A stretch of DNA of 64,000 nt from Lineus longissimus (taxonomy: Eukaryota > Nemertea > Pilidiophora > Heteronemertea > Lineidae), in contig NC_088311.1 in NCBI RefSeq assembly GCF_910592395.1, positions 12,216,501 to 12,280,500 on the forward strand, in the 5' to 3' direction. A program made the translations under genes and the position numbers. Below are positions 23,191-34,720 of this stretch, one piece after another (the first letter of the stretch is position 1; each line of letters starts with the position of its first letter). The notes below the pieces were generated by a model that saw nothing but the letters and a program-made list of their open reading frames with translations, did not search any database and was not told the origin of the DNA.

Positions 23191-24716
23191 TTGTTCTGCT
23201 GGACCTTGTGGACAGACTTTCATAAAGTAGCGGATGAAGTCTACCTTGCCCAAATGATTCAGGGGTGCATGACAGAGCCTAGCGTTTTAGATTTCAATTC
23301 ATTTACGGGAGCCTTTTATCACGATTAACCGATACAAATTTAAGTCGGCAATCAGCAATAGGGCTGTTTAGTTGTAATAAGATAATCTAATATGTGCAAG
23401 CATTAGTATGCCGCAGATACGTCATAATCTGAGAAACCGCATCGTATACGAGCCAGACAATCCAGAATCTTTAGGCCAACAACGTTGGACCCCACAAGCA
23501 ACGTCCCGTCAGCTTGATCGTATATTTAAGCATTTTAGAACGGAAAGCGGTATCGACGACGAAAAATTTCCATCTTTTGGTTCAATTCTAGAAGACTCTC
23601 AGCCTGAAGAAGGCATACAAACTAAGCAAGTAAAATTTGAGGAAGCAGACGAGTATTTTGACGACGGTTGGGCGGGTTCCAATATTAATGATCATTTACA
23701 CTTTACGTTTCCGGACAGTCCAATCCAAAAAGTACCAGTTCACACTCAAACGGATTTAAAAATCCCATCAAAAAATTTCCAAACTCACACTGACGTTGAT
23801 TTCGTAACGTCCACTCCTAAAGTCAATCAAAGTACCGACAAAATGGCCTCTAACTCCTTTACGGAAAGTTCAAACGGCAATGGGGGGAAGGTACCAAGCT
23901 CCCGCTCAATGTGGGAGGATATTAGAGAGTCATTCCGCGAATTTACTGGCAGTAGCGTAAAACTTTCTGAGCTTAAACTTGAACCCTGGTTAGGCATGAA
24001 GGACAGCGTTGGGGCCCGAGATTGGCTCACCCGTTTTTCGCTATACGCGCAAACGAAAGGTTTAAGCCGAGAACAGCGCGTGGCTGTCTTTGGGTTAAAT
24101 ATGCGCTCAGGCGCTTGGTTGTGGTTCTTAAACTTACGCCCAGAAATCCGCGCAGAATGGGATTCACTGGCCGAGGCTTTCCTCAGTCATTTCGAAAATG
24201 AAAAGTTTAGGTTTGTTAAACTTAATGCTCTCATGTCTAAGCAGATGGGACCCTCAGATTCGGTGGATCAGTATGCACAGGAGGTGGTCCAAGCCTCCAT
24301 GGCCTTGAATGTATCAGCTCCTGAAAAATTAAGCTATTTTATCCGTGGCCTTAGGCCACCAATTCGAGCCCATGTTTTAAGAGCTGCACCACTTAGCTTT
24401 GATGAGGCCTTGGTGGCAGCGAAATTATTTGAGGACACGCAGAGCCTTGACGCCAATGCTTCCACCAATGTCGGCATCATAGCGGTGCTAGACAAGCTTG
24501 AGTCATTCAAGACCATGGGGCAGGGCCAAAGTCAGACACAGCCCTTGTCAGATAACGAGGGCCGGGATGAGTCAAGTGTTCGAAGGGAATTACGCGAGGT
24601 GCGGCAGCAGTTGCAGACATTGAGTATGCAGGTGGGCCGTAATCCTAACTTTAGGGCAGCTAGGGACCAGAGGGGTGATGTGGTTTGTCAGAAATGTGGA
24701 GGGTCGCATCATTATT

Positions 24717-26853
24717 TTAAATATTTTTTTTTTAAATATTTTTTTATGGTTACGGATATATTTATTCGTGTAAAATGTATTTATTCGTGTAAAATACATG
24801 TACAATATTTGATATAACATGACAAGACATTGAATTATGAACCAAATAAAACGTACATGCATTACACTGGTAACCATGTAGGTCGAGACCTATTATATGG
24901 CACCAGATAATATGGGTTGTGTCGTCGGGGTGCCGGCGACATGCGCACTAAGTGGGCCGACAGTTTGCACAACGGCAGAAAGTGACGAAAGTGCACATGT
25001 CGTCGACATCCAAACGATCCAACCTGTCAAAATAATAAACATTAAGGGACGATTTAAAATGCATTTTTTTCAATTTATGTAATTGGACCGGGAGGCTGTT
25101 CCACAGCTTCGGTGTCCTCACCCAGTATGAGGCACCGAACGTCTCCGAGTGGAATCTCGGCTGCGCCAGTCGTAAACCGTCGCCCCTTACAGCCGGGGTT
25201 ATATAAAAACGTGCATTAAAATCCAGGACATTATAATAAGAATCGTGCATAAAAACTAGATCCTTGATTTCCCGACGGTACGACAGGGGCAGCAGAGACA
25301 ACGCTCGCAGACGCTCCACATATGGCATATCAGGGCCTAAAATGTGACGAGTCACCCTCCGCTGGACACGCTCTAAAGTTTCAAGATCACGTCGCACATG
25401 TGTGTCGAATACCACCGTACCATATTCAAGGCGACTACGCACAAGTGATTTATACAACATGATATTCAAATTAACGTCTGCAGTACGCCCGCATACACGC
25501 CTGATCATACCCCACATTCTACTTGCACTGCTTGCAATACCATTGACATGAGATGACCATGACAGGTCCGAAGAAAAGACAATACCAAGATCCTTGAATT
25601 TATCAACCCAAGACAATGCAAAACCATTGATATTGTAAAAGAAGTGTGTCGGATTTAACTTCCTAGTAACACTCATGACCATGCATTTGCTTGGGCTAAA
25701 TGTCATGCCCCACCGTTTACTCCAAGCGTACAATTTATCAAGGTCGGTCTGAAGTAGCAGACAGTCGGTTACAGACTCTATCTCCCTACACATTTTGGAA
25801 TCATCAGCAAAAAGATCCATGGCAGTACCGTCACTAACGACCTCAGCAATATCATTTACGTACAATAAGAATAAAAGAGGGCCTAAAATTGACCCTTGCG
25901 GCACACCAGACAGTACATCTAAAAGTGATTACTCCGAGCCATTAATCACAACTCTCTGCTTCCTATTTGTAAGATACGACGTTAACCAACTCAGAAGACG
26001 TCCACAGATTCCAAAGGAACGAATCTTATGTAATAAGACGCAATGGGGAACGGAATCGAAAGCTTTAGCAAAATCCAAATATATAACATCAGTTTGACCC
26101 CCACTATCTAAGACCTGGCCCAGTCTATGCTGGAACTGAACAAGCTGAGTGGCCGTTGACCGCCTGTTACAGAAGCCATGCTGGCCTTTATAGACTGACG
26201 GACTTAAGACTGGATAGATACTGTTATAAATGCAACGTTCCATTACTTAAGAAACCACAGATAGGAGAGACACGGGTCTATAATTTGAAATCAAATGCTT
26301 GTCTCCCTTCTTGTACACTGGCACAACGTTAGCGATTTTCCAATCGTTTGGTAAAACACCTGTCTGGATTGAAACGTTGAATAAAAATGCGAGTGAAGAA
26401 CACAGTGTAGAGGCACACTCCCTCAGAACACGATTAGAGACCCTGTCAGGCCCACAGGCCTTAGTCTTGTCCAGCCTGTTTAATACCGATTTCACCTCAA
26501 CTGCTGTAAAGTTAACAGAATCAAGGTTATAATTATCATACATAGTAACATCAGGTTTTCTCAAGTCGTTGTGATGAGAAAAATTGGAATAAAAATAACC
26601 ATTGAAGGCATTTGCCTTGCGCAGAGGAGTCACAAAAGACTCATTGCCCAGCTTCGCTGTCTCTGGTACAGAGTTTGATTTGGTTTTTGCGTGATAGAAG
26701 TTCCAAAAACGTTTTGGGTTTCTACGCACTTCTGATCCAAGATTGTTTACATTCGCTTTGTATTTGTCACGGGTCAAATTTCTGAGTTCATTGCGCAGGC
26801 GCCGGTATTTCCTCCAACTAGAGTCACTGTTCCTGTTTTTTGCGCAGCGGCGG
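24717..26853 (-). mobile_element. 5'-truncated LINE inserted in gag
   Basis: A non-LTR retrotransposon lies on the minus strand, flanked by an 11-bp duplication with one mismatch (24706-24716 and 26854-26864). It lacks an endonuclease and starts in the linker before RT. Its 3' end is AT-rich with repeated TTTACACGAATAAA-type sequence. Confidence 0.9.
24948..26853 (-). pseudogene. LINE reverse transcriptase with two in-frame stops
   Basis: A single frame runs from the 5' truncation to 24948, with RT blocks KKGDKHLISNYRPVSLLS, YLDFAKAFDSV, PQGSILGPLLFLLYVND and the catalytic LFADDS, followed by a thumb and C-terminal region ending CTFVTFCRCANCRPT. Only two TAA codons break it: one just after NYRPVSLLSVVS (26247-26249) and one after VVINGSE (25929-25931). 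No frameshift is present, so decay has been by substitution. The overall type is CR1/jockey-like, clade unassigned. A related 3' fragment lies at 20046-20632. Confidence 0.88.
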
Positions 26854-27926
26854 GCAGCATTATTCGGTCTGTTCAGGTACCACCCGGCAACAACAGGTCC
26901 CTAGGTCATGTTGGACCTGTAATTCCTTAGATCATATCGCAAGAAATTGTCCTAGGAATAGATCCGAGTCTCAGACTAATGCTTATACTCCCCAGGTGTA
27001 TCGGCCTATGTCGAGGCCAAGTGCTTGGTATAATGGGCCACCTAGGGACAGGCCTAACTTTCAGGACAGGTCGGGTCCCCACGATAATATTACACCATTC
27101 CGTCCAAGAAGCAGTCAGCCGCCTAGCCGGCAGGGTCCCTCGTACTCTCAGCGTTTAAACTAGTTGGTAGGGCCCATGATCACGGTAACTTAAAATTTCA
27201 TGGACCCGGGTATTTACAGAGTAGTCGTATACGTCGTCAGGGGCAGGATAATAGAGAGTATTCGCACCCGCACGGTTAGCCAAACGACTACATTTAGGTC
27301 ATCAAATATTGCGGTCTTATGACGTTTACACATACGGTTTGGAGAGATTATTATCCGTAGCTAGTTACAATACGTGAGTGAAAAACGGTTTGACAAAACA
27401 GCATGATTATCCAAAAAAAATCTTCCCACAATGATAGTTTTTCTTTTAAAATCATAAATGAACAAATATCTTTGCAATTTTTGTGAAACATTTCGTTTCT
27501 GGCATTTGTATCCATGTTTATTTCACTTTTAAATATCTTGTTTATAGCCGTCTATAAGTGCCTTTTTCATTGATGTCCAAGGCAGTCAAAAGAGGCATTT
27601 CGCAATTTAACTGATTACAAAATCAGCACTGTTAAGTCATCGACTTCTGTGCGGTCGTTACGTGTACACAGGCCCTTATAAGAGGCCTTTTGGCTAGCCG
27701 TCTGCATTTCACGCATAACAAGCTGGATATCCGCAAGGTGAATGGCGTTTAGCATGTTTGGTAAAATACACTACGGGTAGCTTGATTTTCTCTGGTGGTA
27801 GATCTCAGTGCCAGAAGTAGCTATTTGTTATTAATCCTTTGTTTCGGAAATAATTTCGTATTCTTTAAATGGAATTTTATGATTTTAAAAGAGGCCTGCA
27901 TAAAACTTTCATGATTCTCTTTTAGC

Positions 27927-29073
27927 ATGGCGACCGAAGGTGCAAGTACCAGCAAGTCAACAAACAAAAAAAACGCGCCTACTCGATTTTTCCCAGCACT
28001 TGACATTCTTCTTCTCAGAGAACTGGTTGCGGTACAACCAACAACTAAGCCACCGTGGGATGAAGTCCACCAACATGTGAACACAGCTTTGACGGAGGTG
28101 AAGCGCGACAGCTTTGTCACTCTCCGGGCATGCAAGGATAGGGTGAAAACTCTCCAAGAGGCTCATACGAAGGACGAGTTGAAATCTCTTAGAGCGTAAG
28201 TATATCTTAAACACTGAATCATTGCAGTGTAACACAAATGTGGCTAAGAGCGGCCCCATACACTCTGTGTCATTAGACCCTTGGTGATTTTAAGTTACCA
28301 GGGAGATATCATTTTCTTGATGGAAAAATTGGTCCAAGTATATACATGTACTATGTGTTTTTCCATTGCTTTAGCACCAATTAAAACACTATTTTATAAT
28401 TTATACTCCCAGTTTCTTTCTCGGCTGAAAATGCGTCACGCTGACCTTTGATCAGGACCTGCAATGTTACTCATCAACTTTTGTGTCACTTTTTAGGTCT
28501 GGGACAGATGAGGAATACGACGAGCGAGCCCAGCTGCTTACTGAGTTGGCCAGCCTTAGCGAGGAAAGGGCGGCCAAAAAGCAGGAAGAAAAACCCGATC
28601 TCAAGGAAGCCCAGGGACGACCAATACGCCAGGCTGCTATGGAGACGCTGAAAGTAAGAGACGATCCGGAAGAACACGCGGATGGTTTTGATCGTGAGTT
28701 GGACGGAGCTGATGAAAATCTCGAACATCATGGAAAGAAAGGTAAGAATAACTTTTTCTTCTTCACGAAAGTATGAAACTCGCTTTAATGGCAGCTACTG
28801 ATTGACAATACGTACATTGTATTACATGTAACATAACCCGACTCTGCATTAAACGGCGGGTACACTATTCTTTTTGCAGCTGCGAATTGCACCACCAAGC
28901 CGGCAACGAAGAAGCGTCGAACTGATTCTGCAGAGTACGTGACGTATCTAAAAGATAAACTTTCCTTTGAAAAAGAGCGTTTCGAGGTAGAAAAGAAGGA
29001 AAGAGAGGCGAGGATCCAGAGGGATCAGCAAATGATGGAAATGATGATGGCGTTGGACAAAAACAAAAATTAG
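27927..29073 (+). CDS. Harbinger second protein, Myb/SANT-like DNA-binding, 3 exons
   Basis: Exons 27927-28195, 28497-28741 and 28880-29073 join in frame through GT-AG introns (donors GTAAG at 28196 and GTAAGA at 28742; acceptors TTTTTAG at 28496 and TTTTTGCAG at 28879), giving 235 residues. The N-terminal 90 residues contain a trihelix/SANT-like pattern (LLLRELVAVQPTTKPPWDEV, then CKDRVKTLQEAH). The middle is acidic, followed by a basic KKRR patch and a C-terminal coiled coil (EKERFEVEKKEREARIQR). In this superfamily the second protein helps the transposase enter the nucleus and bind the ends. The pairing is inferred from position and fold. The frame is intact. Confidence 0.8.
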
Positions 29074-29191
29074 ATGCTGCTCGCAACGATGTAAGATTTG
29101 ACAAATAAATAATTACTCGCAGAATAAATTTGGACTTTTCGTCTGTAATTTGCACAATTCAAATATTTTCTCTACATTTACAACGCAAAGT

Positions 29192-30244
29192 TCAGGCTAA
29201 ATAGTTCTCTAAAGTTGGAGGGTCCAGTTGAAAGTACTGACTCGTCTGATTGCCATAGACACATGTACGACAGTTGACCAGAATAGCACCTACCAAGTAA
29301 TACTTGGCTACTGGAGACAACAGTACTTTTAAATTTTTCCTAAAGTCCAAAAACGCGTAGTTTTGCACCAAATTTCCGAACTCCCATTCCACGCATTGAC
29401 GGACAGAGGACATTCTCCTGTTGAATTCTTCTTCTGCGGCACACAGGTTTGCTCCTCTGAATGGACTCGACAGATACCTTCGAATGGGATAAGCCGGATC
29501 GCCGTATATTGCAAATGGCAGGCCATTCCTATCAGTGAGATCTCTAGCCTCCATTTGCTCCATCAGTCCACTCATACGAAGCAAAGCGCAATCATGTCGA
29601 CGCCCTTCCAGTGGACCATACAGATGCGTAATCAACCCGTTTGGTATGACTACTGACTGAAATTTAATCGCATGTATACGCTTATGCCCATTATAACACA
29701 CGCGTTGATGGCGTGTTGGCCTGCATATAGGACGAACCGTGCCATCTACGAAACCTATGCAGTTCAGCAGCGGGGCACCCTTCGCGTGTATCTGGTCTGC
29801 ATAGATTTGAAGTTGTGCGGGACCCAGCCATGGGTTGTCGAGAGTCCTCAAACGATGAGCATGAGTGTTGTACAGAAGGCTTATAGTCTCATTAATCACC
29901 ATTGACATGGTAGATGCAGGTCGTCCAAAAAACCTTTCCAAATCGCTCAGTCTGTTCGGATACGAAAATCGCCTTAAAACCATACACAATGCATCGAGTC
30001 CGCTGCACGTGCACCTGTTTGTTACAGTTATCACATCAGGAAGTCCCAACAAGCGATACAGACGATACAGTTCTTCCTTCCTAAACCGAAAGTTGAACCA
30101 TGACTGGTCATCAGTAAGCTCATCCAAATTAAACCTCGGCCATTGAGGGTCGTATGTAATCGCGCGTTCCTGTGGTCTATCGTGAAAAAGAATGTATAGA
30201 AGATCTTCATCCTCTTCCTCGACTGCCATTTGTAAAAGGTCCAT
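29192..30244 (-). CDS. PIF/Harbinger transposase (HARBI1-like), 350 aa
   Basis: One uninterrupted frame. The DDE_Tnp_4 core shows the first Asp in CIGFVDGTVRPICRP, the second in GPLEGRRHDCALLRMSGL, YGDPAYPIRRYLSSPF, and the Glu in QCVEWEFGNLVQNYAF. An N-terminal helical region includes CTCSGLDALCMVLRRFSYP and a helix-turn-helix-like block. Length matches the family (about 350). The intact frame, intact partner gene and clear TIRs suggest the element was recently active. Confidence 0.92.
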   Translation of the reverse strand: MDLLQMAVEEEDEDLLYILFHDRPQERAITYDPQWPRFNLDELTDDQSWFNFRFRKEELYRLYRLLGLPDVITVTNRCTCSGLDALCMVLRRFSYPNRLSDLERFFGRPASTMSMVINETISLLYNTHAHRLRTLDNPWLGPAQLQIYADQIHAKGAPLLNCIGFVDGTVRPICRPTRHQRVCYNGHKRIHAIKFQSVVIPNGLITHLYGPLEGRRHDCALLRMSGLMEQMEARDLTDRNGLPFAIYGDPAYPIRRYLSSPFRGANLCAAEEEFNRRMSSVRQCVEWEFGNLVQNYAFLDFRKNLKVLLSPVAKYYLVGAILVNCRTCVYGNQTSQYFQLDPPTLENYLA

Positions 30245-30537
30245 GTTGAAAGTCTAGTGAGCGTCGACTGTTCACTTTACCACTTGTAGGTCTCCTCGGA
30301 CATGACCCGTTCAAAGTTCAGAAAATAATTACCTAACCTGTCGAATGCCATTGACAAATTGAAGGTACCTGCCTTCTACAAGGGAAACTTACATAAACCT
30401 TGTCTATTAACTATCCGTAAAGGCTAACCGAATCTATCAGCGAAATCACGATAAATTAAACGTTGACCGTTTCACGGTTACGGATGACTAAATGTAGTCG
30501 TTAGGCCTAAATGTACTGGTGCGAATACTCTCTATTA

Positions 30538-32033
30538 GTAACGTTTATGCCTATGATAGTGCTTTTAGTGATTTAGATTATACTTTTGGCAATCTTGATA
30601 GTGACGAGTTTTGTACTTTGGACTGGCAGGATAGTGATCGATATAGGCCTAGCGGTAGATCAAATGTTAGTGAAGACTACCGAGATGAGGAATATGCGGA
30701 GGTTGACTGTATTTTTGATACCGATCTAGATGGGTATCCATATGATGACGGCGACTTTGGAGATTTTAGGGGATATGATAGTTATGCTGAGGAAGCTGAA
30801 ATCAGGTCTCGATATGAGGGGTGTGAATCCGAGGCTTATATGGGCACAGAGAGTCAGGAATGGTATCCTGATAACATAGGTGAATTATATGGTGGCAATA
30901 CGGGTCACAATTGGGAAACGAGTGACTCGAGTACCTTCAGTAGAGATGTTAATAGTTTCGACACGGTGCCCTGTGATGAAGAACGGGCATTCCAGCAGTA
31001 TGTTAGAGATACATTAGGACCGGGTAGTCAGGATACTACCCGTAGCTTAGAAGAAGGTCTAGGCAACAGTTCCTTAGATAAAGATGAAACAGGCCTAGAT
31101 GCTGATGGGGGTAATCTCCAGGCGTATTTGGAGGCAATAGTGAAAGAACAGGAAGTGCGGTATGAAACCAAGGGGGAAAGGTGTTCACCCCAGGATTTGC
31201 GACCCGAAGTAGGTCTTGTTCAACCAGAAGCTTATAGTTTTCAAGAATCGGTCGATATGCATGCATGCAAACAGTCGGAGAAGTCGACAGAGAAACAAGT
31301 AGGTAGGGTAGAAGATTTTTCAGAAGCAAATATGATACACCTAGAGATGCAGGGTGTGCGATTCGAGGCCTTAGTTGATACCGGGGGCAGTTTGTCGTTA
31401 GTCACCCCGTCTTTACTACAGAAATGGGATTCCAGTTTTGACCTCAAAGATATAGCGGAGGGCAAGGTCAAGAGCATATCGTCAGCAAGTAATCACGACA
31501 TCCCTTTATTAGGCACGGTTTCAATTAGACTTAGGTTCAAGGGTTTTTCAATTTGTTTCTCGTTTTATGTTTGTGATCGTATTAAGGTGGACATGGTCCT
31601 AGGAGCAGATTTTTTAGAATATGCGGATGCAAGAATTGACTATTCTCAGTTAAGCTTAGTTTTGGGTCCAACCCTGCGTATACCGTTGCTTAGGCCTACT
31701 GGTGGGGTTGGCAAACCATCGGATGAAAATGCTGGGCATAGGCCTACTGTACTTCAGGCCGAACCAAGGGATAGTATCGGTCAACAGTCCTCAGGTCCCG
31801 GCGACCGTGATGAGTATGTAAAAGGGGACATTTCAGTAGTCAGGTCTAAATCCTCTCCTTCTAAGGAAGGTGGATTCGTGGGGCCAACCAGATCGGACAT
31901 TATGGATACTTCGGGCGTCCTCCCTTTAAGTGGACAGTTATCTCAGAGTTCCTCGCAAACGGTAGGCCTAGGTCAAAGTGATAACAACTCAGTTTATAAA
32001 CACCGGGACACGGTCGAGTCCCCATTAAGTAAT
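30538..32033 (+). pseudogene. pol: gypsy pol N-terminal region with first retropepsin-like domain
   Basis: The frame is open across this whole block and formerly continuous with 27166-27251 upstream and 42043 downstream. The first 270 residues are very acidic (Asp/Glu/Tyr-rich) and of unknown function. Then comes an aspartic-protease fold: hydrophobic ALVDTGGSLSLV (catalytic DTG at 31377-31385) and, 75 residues later, VDMVLGADFLEYADARIDY, the ILG-type motif. A Ser/Gly-rich linker follows to 32033, where the split-repeat element interrupts between AGTAAT and ATTACC without loss of frame. In Ty3/gypsy elements one such protease processes Gag-Pol. Confidence 0.85.
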
Positions 32034-32405
32034 ACTAGCATATACCCATGGAGCGGGCAAAGTTGAAATGTAATATACATTAGATAAATGGGCACGATGA
32101 TTGAGCTACATTATATTTCTAACGTTACTGAAGTTTTATTAAAGGTTAAACACGAAATTAACTGCATTTAGGGACTTATTGCTGATGCTATCTACATGCA
32201 ACCCCCAATAGATTGATTGGAGTACGCTATTTTGCACAATGCATTGAGACCAGTGACAGCAGGTCCTGTTCCAAATAAGACCCTCACATATTAGGCATAT
32301 CACCTACCCACTCTCGTACCCAATGCCACTGTCGGACCAAAGCCAGGCGCATGGAGAGATGCAGAACGCAATTCAAACTGACAACATCAGTCAGTAAAGA
32401 ATAAA
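32034..32405 (+). repeat. split repeat A1
   Basis: 372 bp, repeated at 38357-38596 and 41413-41530 with about 95% identity by eye. It ends AGTAAAGAATAAA, after which A1 enters the interior while A2 enters B2. Confidence 0.85.
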
Positions 32406-33379
32406 ACAAGCCTATCGGCGTCTGATTCACAATGTGGTTTGTGAGGAGTGTCATAGTCGTCAACAGTGTAGCTTACGTATTTCGAAGACCAGTGGAATTG
32501 GCGGCGTCAAATTATTAGTGAAATTTATAATTTACAAATTACAAATTACAAATCGTTTATTGAAACCGTGTAAAAAGTTACATTTTACATAAGATGAAAG
32601 TACAATGACCATAAGCATGATGAACTAAATAACTGGTGTGACATTGTTGTGGATTTGGTGGTGTGCAGCTGGAGGAGTGGACAATGTCACAACAAGGGTT
32701 CCTACATTATGTACAGTGGAACCTCCGTTAGTAGACACCTCTCTATTAAAGACAACCTTTCCAATAAGGACACTGGTTTTGGTCCCAAATTGGTTGTTTC
32801 CATTCAATTTTGACTTCTCTAATCAGTCTTTGGGTGTTCCGAATGCTTGACACATTTCGAACATGTTTTGGTTGGAAACAACCCTACAGTCTTACACTTA
32901 TGGCTGATTCTAAAAGGCCTTAGTCACAGTATATCATTGTTTCTAATACAAAATACATTACGCCTCGTTTTGATCGGAGCGGTCTTGGTATCGTAACCAA
33001 TGACCGCCTGGGTAGGTATAAAATTCTGAATTTTAGCAGACGAATTATTTTCACCAAGAAGCAACGACTCAGCCCCACAAAACAATGTCAAGAACACGAG
33101 ATTTTGAAGTATTCCCCGATATATTGGGATTTGTGAAGTAGGGAGGATACCCGAGGACTCTTTCGAGGTCGTCAGTCAGGATTCAGAAGAGGTCAAAGAC
33201 GAGGAAATGGTAGAAATCGAGCTAGCAGACTGGGAATTCCCTTGCTGCGTGACGTCATCTTCACAAGCAACAATATGGCGGAGTTCCGGACACCAGGCTG
33301 GATCATTCTTTGACGAAAACGGAACATACCTTTCAAATCGTATTTAATTTGTTTAATTTTGAAACCTTTTAGAATAGAA

Positions 33380-33544
33380 ATTAATACCTCGCTGTCGGTC
33401 ATTGGTTGTATAATCAAGACCGCTCGGGTGGACCTCAAATTACGTCCAAAACCCTCGGCGAAGCGCCTCGGGTTTTGGACTGCATTTTCGGTCTACCCGA
33501 GCGGTCTTGATTATACAACCAATGACCGCCAGCTCGGTATTAAT
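33380..33544. repeat. long foldback, arms about 75 bp
   Basis: The left arm from 33380 (ATTAATACCTCG...GGTCATTGGTTGTATAATCA) and the right arm ending 33544 are inverse with few mismatches, separated by about 10 bases around GGCGAAGCGCC. A partial relic (AACCAATGACCGCC) is at about 32995. It would extrude as a near-complete cruciform. Confidence 0.8.
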
Positions 33545-34530
33545 TCCTTAAATGAATGACAGTGCATTTTCGTGTAAGCTCGGTGACGAAATGCTGCGAC
33601 ACTATTCGTCACCAACATGCTTGATGGGTGGTGCCATCTGCACAAAGGACGATGAATTAAATAACTGATGTGACATTGTCGCTGCATTTGCAGGTGTCCA
33701 CATCAGGAGTAGATGATGTCACTACATGTACCAGGGCTTGTACTTTCATATACAGTGGACCTACTTTTTGTGGACACCTTTCTATTGAGGACAACCTCTT
33801 TAATAAGGACAGTAGTTTTTGGTCCCAAATTGGTTGTTTCCATTCAACTCGACTTCTCAGTTTAGGACACCTCTCTGTTAAAACAGCACTTTTCAGTCCC
33901 TGGGGCATTTCTGGAAATGTCATGCTATAGAGCAATTGGTTCAGCTAAGTGACAAGAACAGTACTATAAGACGGTTTTAAAAAGTTGAAAATTATTTATT
34001 TAAATGACATATGAATGGTTCAGCAGTAATTGGCAGTGTGCATTATGTAATGAAATATGATTTACATAATATAACATTTTTGTGACAAATAGTACAGATG
34101 ATGGATAAATCGATACAGTGGATAGCTGTTAGAATATGCAATACATGCAATAGCATTTGTTTTTATTGAGATTTTGCGAGAACCAAGTGGTATTTTGACA
34201 AGATAATAGAAAGCCAATAACACTACAAGAACATGACTTCAATACATTGACATTGTAGTACTTGGTATGCTAAAAATATTCAAAGATGGGTATCTTGAGT
34301 TAAAGTACAAGATGTATGAATGAAGGAGGCACTCGGGTAAGAAATGGTGTCGCTAATGAAAGATTAGAATTAAGACATATCTCTGTATTTCATGTGGTGT
34401 ACTGACAAATGGTGCAGTTTGTTAGCAATTTTGTACATAGTTGGTGTGTCATGTTTATTCATACATCTTGCTATATAAAAGCGAGTGAGAGAGGCATTGT
34501 GACATTAGAGTGTTGTATATCTATAGAATA

Positions 34531-34720
34531 TGTGACCCGTCACAGCAAAACCAGGTACATGTCGCACAGGAGATGAGCCTAAATGACACCAGGAGATAAT
34601 GGAAGAAATTGATGTGCTCATATTTTACAAAAGGCAGACAATAGATAAATGAACAAACAGTCCGTCTCAACCTGCCAAGCTCAGAGCGACATGCGCCTGG
34701 TTTTGCTGTGACGGGTCACA
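34531..34720. mobile_element. mariner-type MITE, 190 bp
   Basis: Terminal inverted repeats of about 35 bp begin TGTGACCCGTCACAGCAAAA at both ends, flanked by TA (34529-34530, 34721-34722). No ORF. Confidence 0.85.

Larger units (their letters stand above)
23408..27163 (+). pseudogene. gag: gag, split by LINE insertion in zinc knuckle
   Basis: The start ATG at 23408 opens about 435 residues: an acidic, Ser-rich N-terminus (1-190), then a Retrotrans_gag capsid domain (about residues 205-350; DWLTRFSLYAQTKGL, WLWFLNLRPEIRAEW, LRPPIRAHVL), then a coiled-coil-like stretch (RRELREVRQQLQTL). The first zinc knuckle begins CQKCGGSHH at 24690 and is broken at 24716 by the LINE. The gag frame resumes at 26865 and continues with the last Cys of knuckle 1, then CWTCNSLDHIARNCP (CX2CX4HX4C) and a basic Pro/Arg/Ser-rich tail to the stop at 27161-27163. 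The target duplication GCATCATTATT/GCAGCATTATT marks the joint. The following pol sequence is in the -1 frame, suggesting Gag-Pol frameshifting. The protein would form the capsid and bind element RNA. Confidence 0.9.
27252..30534. mobile_element. PIF/Harbinger-type DNA transposon, two genes
   Basis: Terminal inverted repeats TAGAGAGTATTCGCACC (27252 and inverse ending 30534) are followed by a second inverted block (ACGACTACATTTAG). Flanks are TAA (27249-27251) and TTA (30535-30537), fitting the 3-bp TWA target with one change; ends could be off by a few bases. It carries a transposase on the minus strand and a spliced Myb/SANT-like partner gene on the plus strand, the standard PIF/Harbinger gene pair. 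It lies just 3' of gag. Confidence 0.85.
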
